Assembly: GCA_013399875.1 (NCBI GenBank)
Contig: VXAZ01001116.1
Location: forward strand, 2,750,546 to 2,814,545
Length of the DNA stretch: 64,000 nucleotides
Source of the DNA: Gymnorhina tibicen
Taxonomy: Eukaryota; Chordata; Aves; Passeriformes; Artamidae
Direction of reading: 5' to 3'
Made by a program: the position numbers and the translations under genes
Shown here: in pieces, positions 52,457 to 62,600 of the stretch
Numbering within the stretch: position 1 is the stretch's first letter
Layout of the letters: the number at the start of each line of letters is the position of its first letter
Notes under the pieces: generated by a model
The model's database searches: none
What the model saw: only the letters and a program-made list of their open reading frames with translations
Told to the model about the DNA's origin: nothing

Positions 52457-52512
52457 CCACTGTTCTGCATCTTTTCGTCACTGGAACCCTTCACGTGCGG
52501 GGCTGGAATAAA
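52426..52512 (+). promoter_or_regulatory. LTR TATA box and polyadenylation signal
   Basis: ATAAAA at 52426-52431 (in CACATAAAAGCTTGG) and AATAAA at 52507-52512 (in GGAATAAAGCTCC) are spaced as expected for a compact LTR: the transcription start would fall about 25-30 bp after the first. The TATA box is duplicated in the left copy near 52121-52126. Confidence 0.75.
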
Positions 52513-52689
52513 GCTCCATCGTGGAACTCAGTGTGAGGATCCTTCCTGCCTCTTTGCCATCGCCTTGTCGAAGAAGCTGTCCGGTGTGCGTCTGTGTGAG
52601 TGCAGTGGCTGCCGAGCGGCTTTCTGCTGCAGTCGATTCGGAAGGTCGTGGCACCCCACCAGAACACCCCCCAAATCGACAACACGGGT

Positions 52690-53523
52690 CAGGGAGAAAC
52701 ACAAAGTGGAGTGATCACAGAATGAGGCACACACAGCAACAAAGGCTCCACAAAAAATGGTAACTCTTCCAGATGACTACATGGATTTGAACATTCTTGG
52801 GCTAAACACAATTAAAGGCCATAAACTGTTCTGAATCCAGAGCCTGGGACAAAGCTGTTGACCAAAAAAACCCAGAGGACATTTAAAAAATGGTTACAAA
52901 TTTGTACGCTTTGATTTCCCAATTTATTAAATGAAAATAATGTTACCTACTCAATATATTTTATATGCTTCATTCCTTCAATGTTCAAAGAATTCTAGGA
53001 GGAGATCTTAGGAGGGTAGGCAGATACAGAAGTACAAAACATACTCTTTTTGATTACCATCTTATTGATCAAAATTTCTCATATACTTGGAAATTCTCCC
53101 TGAACTGAAGTGACTTTTCAAAGCCATACAGCAGTGTTTGACAGCATGTGGAAAAAAACTTGAAGACCTTTGTTCCAGTTAAGATGAAAAGATGGGAAAT
53201 TTATTCAGAATGCTGGATTAATATTCTTACTTAAAAAAAAAAAACAACCAAAAAAACCGCTAACAAAACTGTGAGGCTCTGTAAGATAGTAAAAACACAA
53301 TAAAAAACCTTACAGAGTATAAATTCTTCTCATCTCAAATCTCTTTGGACTTCTTCAGGAGATACTAAAATGTAAAATTTCAGTTCCAGGAAAAATAACC
53401 TATTAAAAAAATCTGTGTGAAGTACATAAAAAGGCATTTACCAAGGAGTGTATGTAATCAACCTTCATTAAAGAAAAGTATGTTTTCAAAACCTAACTAT
53501 ATTGACGGCTTTAGCAAAATCTT
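52690..53523. other. AT-rich non-coding stretch
   Basis: No coding frame of note. A-rich patches lie at about 53233-53258. Nothing resembling a retroviral gene is seen between the two neighbouring LTRs, so they do not form one provirus. Confidence 0.55.
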
Positions 53524-53530
53524 CCAACAA

Positions 53531-54196
53531 TTTTGTGGCGTCCCACCCTTAAGAGGAAGGGAGCACCCAAAATCCATAAATGCTCATGGTTGACGGGAAC
53601 AACAGAAGTGAAAGGGTCTGCAAAAACTCACAAAGTTTTATTAGTAAATCATACATTTTGCATGGATATTGGTATGTTAGCCCCTGGCCTCTTATATAAG
53701 TACACAGCAGTGCATTTTGGATAAAGGGGTAAGACAGAAGGGAAGAGAGAAAGAAAGAGATGAAGTAAAGAGGAAGAGAGAGAAAGAAAAGAAAGAAAGG
53801 GAGAAAGATCACTAGTTCTGGTTCCAGTGTTGATGCAGCTGATGGGGTGTCCAGGGTCCTGGGAGAACTGCCTGGGCTTGGTGGGGGTACCTTTTTATAG
53901 ATAATTTTCCCCGCCCTGAAGACAGATTCTCGCTTGCTATGCAAACTAGTCATTATGTACAGCCCATTCTTTCAGACCTTTCTGGAAATGGGTCAGAGGA
54001 TTTGGGGGTCTTGGGTGGTTTTGTTCCTCCCCACCAGTCCATGCCCACTTCTTGATCTTATTCCTGTGCTTGTGCTGGACTGTGTTGTTCTTATCTCCAG
54101 GAACCAGAACAAGGACATTTGTCCCACAAAAGTGCTGCTTATCACGGCCCCCTTCTCCAGCCACATCCTGTTCTTTCTCACAGCATGATGTTGTTA
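53531..54196 (-). mobile_element. Endogenous retrovirus LTR, minus strand
   Basis: On the minus strand this ~665-bp element has a clear TATA box, TATAAAAAGG (plus-strand 53890-53899), and a polyadenylation signal AATAAA (53637-53642) followed by a G/T-rich stretch. These are the usual U3-R-U5 landmarks. Between them lies a long run that is pure pyrimidine in the sense direction. CCAACAA occurs just outside both proposed edges (53524-53530 and 54197-54203). The ends do not read TG...CA cleanly; TGTGGCG at 53534 is one alternative terminus. I therefore give the limits as approximate and do not assign a class. No internal retroviral sequence adjoins it. Confidence 0.68.
53724..53812. repeat. Polypurine run (GA/GAAA-rich)
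   Basis: Nearly uninterrupted purines (AGAAAGAAAGAGATGAAG, AGAGAGAAAGAAAAGAAAG and similar) broken by only a few T and C. In the minus-strand LTR it lies between the TATA box and the polyadenylation signal, so the RNA would carry a polypyrimidine tract. Confidence 0.9.
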
Positions 54197-54203
54197 CCAA
54201 CAA

Positions 54204-55330
54204 GTCTTGGTAATTTACCTACAATCCTTGGTTGGCTCCACAGGCATCCACCTATCAGGGTTTGACATATCCATATTAGTCTTCTACATCTTCTGGTCTT
54301 CTACAGATTTATACATGAAAATATAGTGATATGCACACTTTTAATTTCATTTTGTAATGCAAGACCTTCTGGTAATGACATAAATAATCAGTGATTGATA
54401 CTTGTAAAGTAAAAATACAGTCCACTGAATAACAGAATATACCTTTCATCTTGTCCACTGGCTAGTCCATAGAAGAAAAGATTATACTGCTCTCCTTATA
54501 GTGTTTCTAATACTGAGAGACCCAATCCTGGTGATCTTAATCAGATTAAACATGACAGGCTTGATATTGATTTGATATTCAGTCACACTAATATAACATA
54601 CAGCACTTTTATTCATTATTTGAAAATCTGATTTTATCCAACGTTTTAAAAGAATTTTATTAATGGTATAGGTCTTTATTGATCTTTGAAGGATTTAATT
54701 GTTATGATTTAACTAAACTGGACATGAATCAGAAAAAAAAAAAGGCATTTTGAAGTTGTGCTAATGAAGCCTTTTGTTTCTGTTGAATCAGAGTTCACAC
54801 CTGATAATCTATTTTACTTAAACCAGAAGAGAAGAAAATTACAGCTTAAATTTGTCTGTTTCTGTAATCATTACACCTGTTTTACATTGCAGCAACCACC
54901 ACTGATTTCAGTATGTTTATGTCCATTTTATATCAACACAACAGAGAATGAAACAAGGCCCATGTAATTTGACTCTTCTTAACCTTCCCTATTCACACAG
55001 CTAAGTTGTATATAATCAGCATGTATAAAGTGGGTAAAAGCTTGTATTCCAGCATAAAAATTAGGGCATCTGTACTTACATCATTGCCACTGACTACCAG
55101 GCAGAGTCATGCAGACCAGAGCAGTAGAAGATTAAAGCACTTCAATTGTGCTGCTTCTGTGTTAACTGATAGGTGCTGCTCAGAAGGTGCTAAATGAAGT
55201 CCAGGTTTTCCCTAGGCACTTATAATTAATAATATTAAACCTAAGCAGGAGCTCACTGTGTTTTTCTGGATAACTCAGCTGAAGACCAGAAATTTCACAA
55301 AAATCTTTCACACATAAATAAATCGCAGCA
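54204..55330. other. AT-rich non-coding stretch
   Basis: Low-GC unique sequence with very short frames only. I see no mobile-element ends, RNA genes or promoter-like elements. Confidence 0.6.
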
Positions 55331-55995
55331 TGTGATGGTTTAGGCCAAATTCAGGGAAACGTCCAAAAGGAACGTCCCCTCAAAGGAAGGCAGGCCACAA
55401 CCACCCCTCCCCCCAACCGGGTTCGGGAAAAAACAAATTTTCCTTGGAGGAAAGTGAAGTAGAAAATAAAAACTATTTATTTAACAAACACACAGGAAAA
55501 TAATAATAATAATGCTAAATAATAAAATCTCTCGCTCTGGAGAGAAAACCTGAAAGATTTTAGAGTCCTTCTGTGGGTGCGGTTTCTCTCCTCCTCCTCG
55601 GAGCTGGGTCGGCGTGGGGGGCCCCCCCTCCAGGCCGGTGTAAGGTCCCCCAGTGGGGTTCTGATGTTCTGGTGTTCCGAACAAGTCCAGAAGAGAAGAA
55701 GGGAAAAAAAAAAGCCAAAGTTCCAAGAGAAGAAATCTCAACTCTCCGTCTCCCTCCGAAGAAACAGAGCCGAAAAACTGACTGAAAAGCAAGAAGCAGT
55801 GCCTCCCTGCTCCTCAACCGCAGCAGAAGAAGCTAATCTCTGTGTCCTTGAGCACAAACTGTTTTGAAAGGTTCGCTCAGTTTTTTTTTCCTCTGTCTCT
55901 TGCATCCAGTTTTAAAGGCATAGAAAGACTCAGGAATCATGTCTGGGCATAGGGCAGTGATAGGGGATTCAACAGCATAAAGTCACCCCAAGACA
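55331..55995 (-). mobile_element. ERV solo LTR, minus strand, with 5-bp duplication
   Basis: Read on the minus strand the element starts TGTCTTGGGGTGACTTTATG and ends CCTAAACCATCACA, with TG...CA ends. It is bordered by CAGCA on both sides (55326-55330 and 55996-56000), a perfect 5-bp target duplication as expected for ERVL-type integration. The reverse-strand polyadenylation signal AATAAA lies at 55476-55481. The 3' end resembles that of the ERVL-like LTRs at 15454 and 26345, which also end in AAACCA-like sequence, so a distant relationship is likely. Length is 665 bp. The frames inside (up to 103 codons) are not genes; they reflect a locally GC-rich U3. Confidence 0.9.
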
Positions 55996-56562
55996 CAGCA
56001 GTATTCGCAGAAGTATTCACAAGAGTACTGGTACATCTTGCCTCCTTATGACAAATTTACAGACTCAAAAAGTACACAGGAGGATCTATACACAGAGGGG
56101 GTTCAGCATGTGTTGCTTGTACAGACTTGTCCCACCATCATGAGCTCACCTCCTGAACCAGAACTGTTCTGAATTACTTTCATCTGAAGTCAACAATCAA
56201 AGGAAATAGTGGCTGCAGAAATTGCTTAAAGGTATTCACATTTCTTGTAGTGCCCTTCAAGGGGGACACCTGCAGTTGCAATCTACATTTGCTCCTGTGA
56301 TGGCTCTTTCAATCAGCTCACTCGGAGAGTCATAAAAAAGAGTCATGAAGAGGTTCTCTCTGTGCACAGTAAAAGGGGAACAAGGGATTAATTTACCACA
56401 CTTTAGCCACTTTGCTTCACTGCTGGCATAACATTCAGGATTTTCCATAATCTCTGGTTGTGATGGCAGGAACCACTGTTCCCTGGGTTCCCAACAGCCT
56501 GCATTATCTGAGCAACAATGCTGCATCACCTGAGCAAGTGTTTGGGGAATTTTCTGACTTAG
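55996..56562. other. Spacer between two related LTRs
   Basis: This 567-bp interval is not LTR sequence. A 120-codon frame on the minus strand (56257-56619) runs from the right-hand LTR into it. It has many cysteines but no family resemblance I can name and no start independent of the LTR. I treat it as a chance frame with low certainty. Confidence 0.45.
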
Positions 56563-57206
56563 TGTCTTGATTTGAGACAAGTTTAGGGGGAAACACTCTG
56601 AAAGGAATGTCTCCTCCACAGAAGGCAGGTTTCAGCACTCCACCCCCACCAATATGAAAGGGATTTCTGGGAGGAAAGTGAGAAAACTATTTATTTAACA
56701 AACAAAGTGCCCACATGGCACGGGGACTAAAAACGAATAACTGTTAAAATATTAAACCTCCTTGATATGGAGAAAGCTGGTGGGTTTAGAGTTCCCTCTG
56801 TAGTGGGCTCGGCCCCTCCCGAGGTCCGAGGTCGGGATGCAGCGTCCCCGCAGCCTCCCTGCCACTCCACACGGTCCAATGATCTGGTTCTCGGATCACA
56901 GCTTGGCCAAACAGTTCCAGAAGAAGATGAAAGAATTACTGGAGGCTTTCAGTATATAGTCCTGTGAAAACTTTTTCCCTTAGCTCACAAGCTGGCTAGA
57001 AGCAGGAATCCGCTCTCTCCCGCTGCAAGCAGAGCCGAGCAATATGCAGGAGTGTGAGTCCTTGAACACAAACCGCACTGAAGAATTTGCCTGGCTTCCC
57101 CCCGCCCCACGCCCTTTCCTCAGACCAAGCTTAAAGCTGTGGGACCCATTTCTGGGCATAAAGCAGACAATAGGGAAATACAGTATTATAAAATCACCCC
57201 AAGATT
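56563..57206 (-). mobile_element. ERV solo LTR, minus strand, same family as 55331
   Basis: It shares landmark blocks and orientation with the LTR at 55331-55995. On the plus strand these are GGAAAGTGAGAAAACTATTT and TATTTAACAAACA at the left, GAGTCCTTGAACACAAACCG in the middle, TTTCTGGGCATAAAGCAGAC and ATAAAATCACCCCAAGA at the right. The minus-strand start has changed from TGTCTTGGGG to AATCTTGGGG, so one end is mutated and the duplication cannot be verified (CTTAG left, AGTAG right). The sequence is clearly diverged from its neighbour, which argues against the two being the LTRs of one recent provirus. Confidence 0.85.
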
Positions 57207-57429
57207 AGTAGGAAGTCACCCTTAGCTAGTAGGAAAGAGTGAGTAGCTAGAAATAACAGCATCTCATGAATACATATGGACTTTAAAGAGTTTCTTATTA
57301 GAAAGTGAAGCTAAAATAAAACTTTGTCTTTTTTGTTTCCGACTCTTTTTTTAGGCTAGGGCATGCTCAGTCTTGCAGAAAACCCAAAACACATGGATGA
57401 CCCAGCTTTATTTAGTGCTCTGACACAGA

Positions 57430-57862
57430 GTGAGGAGCCCTGAAACCCTGCAACCATTGGGTCCAAAGATTCCAGACTCACCAGATTGGTCAGACATGAT
57501 TTGCCCTTAGTGAAGCCATGCTGGCTGTCTCAGATCACCTCATTGTCTTGTATGTGCCTGAACATTGCTTCCATGAGGATCTGCTCCAGGATCTTCCCAG
57601 GCACAAAGATGAGGCTCACCAGCCTGTAGCTTCCTGGGTCTTGTTTTCTTTCCTTTTGAAAAATCAAGAGCAATGTTCCCCTTTTTCCAGTCACCAGGGA
57701 GTTTGCCTGACCACCATGGCTTTTCAAACACATTTCCTTTGCCTCATTCTTCACTGGCAAGCTTTCCTGGGCTGTTGTGCTTAGAGAGGGAGCAAAGGGG
57801 AACTGTCTCCTCCTTGGAAGAGGATTGAGACAAGTACCTCCTGAAAAATCTTGACTCATCCA
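57430..57862 (-). pseudogene. CR1 reverse-transcriptase fragment, inverted
   Basis: On the minus strand about 110 codons remain open in this part of CR1 ORF2. Recognisable words are RLVSLIFVPGKILEQIL (the CR1 consensus has RPVSLTSVPGK) and FRHIQDNEVI. Past a frame break the DNA still spells HGFTKGKSC and LTNL on the minus strand. These belong to the early reverse-transcriptase domain, upstream of the catalytic aspartates, which are absent. An upstream part with GDWKKGNIA survives in a second frame. It directly adjoins a CR1 3' end in the opposite orientation. Confidence 0.9.
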
Positions 57863-57884
57863 GTGTGATTACATCACACATGCC

Positions 57885-58178
57885 CTATTTACCTGAAGAA
57901 GGGTTTAGGGAGCACCTAATAGCAGCCTTCCAGTGCCTGAAGAAGGTTCCAGCTAAATGTAAGGGTGGGGAGAAATGACTAGGAGGATAATTAAGCACAG
58001 GAACAAATTCTGTAGCGACACTGGAGAACCTACATTCTTGGAAATTTTCAAGACCTGACACAACAAAGTCCTGAACAGTATTGTCTGAAATCTTTATTGA
58101 CCTGCTTTGAGCAGCTGGCCAGACTTGAGCTAGAGCTCCTTCAAGGGCTGTTCCAACCTGGACAGCTCTATGAATTAT
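57885..58178 (+). mobile_element. CR1 LINE 3' end fragment, diverged
   Basis: On the plus strand the order matches the CR1 3' region, although quite diverged. It contains AGCACAGGAACAAATTCTG (consensus has GAGCACTGGAACAGG), then CTTGGAAATTTTCAAGACC, then GACCTGCTTTGAGCAG, and ends GGGCTGTTCCAACCTGGACA and CTATGAATTAT near the terminal repeat. It is non-coding. It begins only about 20 bases after the inverted reverse-transcriptase fragment. Confidence 0.8.
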
Positions 58179-59296
58179 CAGAGGGTTTGAGTGGCCTGAG
58201 ATTCAACAGGAAATGGTCAAAAATGAAATCAGCTCAGGATTTGCCAAGACTTCAGCTCACATTTTTCCCTTCCTGATGCATCTCCTCTCTTACCAGCTCA
58301 AAATAACATAACACTATGTTTTTAGAGACTACACCATTCTATCCAGGAATATCCTCTGATTCCCAGGTCTGAATCTGGAGCCATATCACATCCTGACTGC
58401 ACCTGGAGCTCTCACAGTTATATGGATATATGGAACTTCATAGCTGTCCTCCTTGCCCTAACGCTGCCTTGCATACCATATGAAATCATCCCAGGTACAG
58501 CTCTTGAAAAGCTGATATGATAGAAGAGATGCTGAACGGGGTAACACAGCCAGAACACCACTGTACCACAGTGTGACTCAACACATAAATTAGGACGCAA
58601 TTCCTCTGTGGATTTCCTCATCTAGTGGAACCCCTGAAAACCTGCCTGTAGCCATGACTCATAGGAAGGGCACAGAAGATGACTCCAGCACTGTTTACAT
58701 AAACAAGGATGTCTGACCATTTCTTCTACATATATATTCCCACTTCTGGATATTTTGTCTTCTCGATATTTTCAGTCTTTAATTGTCTTCTGTATATTTT
58801 CAGTCTTTAATTTCACTTCCACTCTTTTCCACTGCTCCATGCTAGTTAGTTGACCCTTAGTGTCCTCTGAATATTTCCCTTTGTGAGGAAAAGTTGTGGC
58901 TCTTTAGTATTTCAGCATCAAATAGAACACTGTTGCTTGAACTACACACTCGGACGTTTCCCCCTTAAATTTCCAGTGTTGCATTTCCATTCTCTCTGTA
59001 AAAAAGACCTTTGGGATTAGCAAATATTGCACAACGTTTATCAGTTAGTTGTTACTTAAATCTCAAAAGTCTTCTAAATTTAAATATTTTAATTGGAATA
59101 AAATGGCAGATCTTTGTGATAATGTAAGTTAGGTGACTGGATAATACATAAACACCAATAAAGTGACACAGAAATAGATCCTCTTAACAGGAACATGCAT
59201 TAATTTCCACTACTATGATCAGTTTATAAAGAGAGAAAACATTACTATGTAAAACATTAGAGGAGGTACCTGTAGAGAAAAAATAAATCAGATACC
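58179..59296. other. Non-coding stretch, no gene recognised
   Basis: Low-GC unique sequence with a local direct repeat (TATTTTCAGTCTTTAAT at about 58767 and 58796, separated by a short spacer). No coding frame of interest and no transposon end was found. Confidence 0.55.
59291..59296. other. Target-site duplication, left copy (GATACC)
   Basis: GATACC immediately left of the LTR matches GATACC at 59660-59665 exactly, which fixes the element boundaries. Confidence 0.85.
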
Positions 59297-59659
59297 TGTG
59301 GGAATTAACAGCAGGTTAGTAAGCCTGTCTGGCTCCGACATTGATCTTAGCACAATTCGTTTGTACCCATGAGAAACTTAGCGTTAACAGAAGCAAGAAA
59401 CCAAAACAGCAGAGCTGCAGCTGGTGTTTTCCAAATGTTTAGAATGTTTAGGATGCCTTTGTCACCGGTAGCTAAGAATAGCATTGTAGCTAAATGATAG
59501 CCAATGAATCTACTGTAGTGGTTAAGTAGCCAATAGTAATGTAACATGAATGATAAACATAGCAAAGTCTATAAAATCTCTCTGGAGTTTGAATAAAGAA
59601 TCTTTTGCCTGAAAGTGAGTCCTGGGGTATTTGTGTCGCTTTCCGCCTCAACAGTGACA
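59297..59659 (+). mobile_element. Compact ERV solo LTR with perfect 6-bp duplication
   Basis: The 363-bp element starts TGTGGGAATT and ends CAACAGTGACA. It is flanked on both sides by GATACC (59291-59296 and 59660-59665). A 6-bp duplication is typical of class II (ERVK/alpha-beta-like) integration. A TATA box, CTATAAAAT, lies at 59569-59577 and AATAAA at 59592-59597, only about 20 bp later. This places the transcription start and the polyadenylation signal very close together, an arrangement seen in alpharetroviruses, in which R is very short. There is no adjacent internal sequence, so this is a solo LTR. Confidence 0.9.
59569..59597 (+). promoter_or_regulatory. LTR TATA box and polyadenylation signal
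   Basis: CTATAAAAT at 59569-59577 is followed by GAATAAAGAA with AATAAA at 59592-59597. The spacing means the signal could lie upstream of or at the very start of the RNA in the 5' LTR position, and would be included only in the read-through copy, as in short-R retroviruses. Confidence 0.75.
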
Positions 59660-59665
59660 GATACC

Positions 59666-62600
59666 TTCTGATTCCCCAGCAAGAAGAAAGAAACTCCTGC
59701 CAGCAGCAGCGAAACAGGTGCATTAAACAGAAAGACAAAGTGAATGGAAAATGAAAATGTAAGGAAGGCATTGGTTCAATATAGTAAAATTAAAAAGGGT
59801 TGTGGAAAAGTTCACATTTTATTTGACACCAAGGATTTGATACAACCTATTCATCTCAGTGGGTTCACTGGCCCACAAATTTCCTCAAATATTTGATTAT
59901 TAATTGCTTATTATTGGAATGATTATTAATTTCTGCCTGATAAATGCCAGATTTTTTTTCTGAAGATTATCTCATATTCCTGTTTAGGAAGCAATACTGA
60001 GATATGACTATTGTTTCATCCCAATTTCAGTGGTGTCTTGATACAAAAATCATACCTCTAAAAATTAGCAATCTAAAATCTCACTTCTGTTTCCACTATC
60101 TTTGAGATCTCAGGATCAAATTTACAGAGAGAGAAATACAAAAGATACCTTGCTAACAATCCAGAGGAAGGACAAGCTATAAACAAGTGTAAATTTCAGG
60201 GGTGTGTTCCAATTACTTGGTTCATTTCTTGAGAGCACTGAGGAAGAAATGAGACTTCAGGCACGAACTGAATTCTGGGAGCTTGGCAAACCAGTGGGAG
60301 GAAAGAGGAAATGCTGTGTCCAGGGGGCCATGCTGTAATTCAGTTCATTGCAACTTATCAGATTGGCAAACTCTCCAAATGTCACCACAGTGAAAGGGCA
60401 AAGCCAGAGCCTACCGGTATCTGCTAGGTAGGTGCAATCCAAATCAAATAGCTCAGACTGGGACCCCACATTGATACCTGATGCAGCACAAGCTGTTATG
60501 CAGAATGCCTGCCATCTCTCTCCCTAATAGGCACAGGCAGTGCTATCTTCTACTCCTCAGCCTCATAATTTATGCATCGGTCTGATCTGTACTGAAACTG
60601 ATGCATAAAGTCTCATCCTACCACAGTAGATGCCAATCTACAGTTTTCACTTCCTGTTTAATTACAAAGCACTAAATAAAAATTAGGACAAATGTGAATA
60701 AAATAGAATTTAATAGGAAAAAAAAGACCTAAATCCAAATGTACCATTCATACAAAACTCTGTATAGCATAGCAGGTGCCTCTTTTTTTTAGCCCAAGGA
60801 CCCTCTTGGTGCCTATTAGTTTGTTTCTGTGCATGATCGCAGCTCGACTGCCCCAATGCCTGCCTCTCCTCAGCCCATTCCTTTGCTTACATCCAGAGCG
60901 CATTTCTAGGCCATGCTCCTTGCACACTAATTGGATTAAGCTGTTCGCAAAATGCAGCTGCAATCTTTTCCCATGTGGACAGTGGGAGCAGAAAATTCCC
61001 CATGTATTTAAACAGCAGCCCCAGAGCAAAGGGCAGTGCTGGGGCTCCCAGCACCCTGCGCCCCAGCCCCGGTGACTGAGGCTGCTGCCAGCCCACTGGC
61101 CGTGCTCTGTGCAGAGCATTGAGGGTGGACTGGGTCTGCAAGAAGACCAAGAAGAAATCTACATCTCCTCTACACTGTAAGGATTGCAGGGCAGTGCTCT
61201 AGGAGCGTGTCCACTGCTCCAGTGACTCTGCATTTCATGTAAATCACCCCACAGAGACCTTAGGAACCACAGTGACCCGCACAGAGAAAATATTGTGTAA
61301 GACCACTTCAAAAAAAACCCAGCAACTTTTTTTTTTCAGAGATCATTTATGTTTGAGACATCAGAGAGAAAGATCTCCAGCTCTGCAAATGAGTGTACTT
61401 AGACACAACTTCATAATTTTTACAATTACTCACCAAATGCACCAATTTTAATCCTGCTCAAGTCAACAGACTGTTAACATCCTAAATTTAAGCACACAAG
61501 GCAGTTTTTGCCTGTTATCAGCTTAGGCTAATATTCTAAAGACAAATCTTTTCCCTTCATTCTTACCTTAAGAAGCAACACTATATAAAACTATGAATTT
61601 CCATGAGGGGGTCCCTGTTTTCAAAGTTGTTCTCCTAGACAACTGTATTTCAAGCTCTGCACAGAAGGAGCCCAAGGAATGGCTCAGTCCAGCAGCAATT
61701 TGCGTGCACCAGCTCTGAGGGAGCAGAAATGATCCTGCATCTGTGTGCTGGGTTTCCTCACCTGCAGCTGGGATGACTTGGCAGAACAGCACTGCATCCT
61801 TACGCAGCATCACAGCTCCAGCCACAGTTACAAATACCCTTGTTGACTGAAATGGTCTTGATTTGTCTGCTAGTCAAACTGTAATCTATGATGCACTGTT
61901 ATGAGAATGGACAATGCTTGGGGCTCTGACCAATCCCTATCAATTTATATTCACTCTCCTCAGGAACAATGGGAGCAAGATATTTCCCTGATAAACCTCA
62001 CAGTTCCCTTTCAGAAAGGATGCTGGGGGAAAAAAAATCACATTTATTTAAACTTATAGTGCAACAAATTGAATAACCTTCTCATATTTTTTGGCCAGAA
62101 CACTGCCTCTGTAGTAGAGCTTGCCCTCCATACCATTCTTTTAGCAAGCATAAATAATTTATTCTTTTTTTTTTCTCCTGTTCTCTTTAAAGACACAGTG
62201 TACAAGATCCTGAGTGTACTTAAGTCAGTAGCAGCTCACTGGAGTACTACTGCATTTTACAGGATCAGACTGAACTAGAAAGTGTTTGAGCATGTTAACA
62301 CAAGAGAAAAAAACAGTTCAAGGCTGAAGTTCATGTGAGGACACCGGTTGATGTCATAAACTGTGAAACTGTAACTCCTCTAACTGATGGTTGTAGCAAA
62401 ATGCTCAGTGTCTGTCCCTCTACTGCTTTTTACAAATGTATTGATTTATATTGTTTTGCTTCAGGTATTCTCCTGCAAAGCCAGCATGAATATTACAGAA
62501 ACTGTGTAATCAGTAAATATGTAAATCTTTCACGCCATCTACTCATTGAAAAAAGAAATTCTGGGTAACTGGTGTTTCTAGGGAGTTCGGGTTTTTTTTC

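Larger units (their letters stand above)
51898..52684 (+). mobile_element. Endogenous retrovirus LTR (class II-like), partly duplicated
   Basis: This plus-strand LTR begins TGTTAATGTACCCCAGTTCT and appears to end AATCGACAACA, giving TGTT...AACA ends. It has a TATA-type ATAAAA at 52426-52431 and a polyadenylation signal AATAAA at 52507-52512. C-rich U3 blocks (CCATCGGCCC, ACTGGCTCCCGTACC) resemble ERVK-type LTRs of songbirds. The first part is present twice across the N at 52152, so the true LTR is about 305 bp shorter than this interval. No matching target duplication is visible. A sequence starting TGGCACCCC at about 52649 weakly resembles a lysine-tRNA primer-binding site, so the LTR might end before it, making this a 5' LTR. 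Both readings remain open. Confidence 0.75.
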
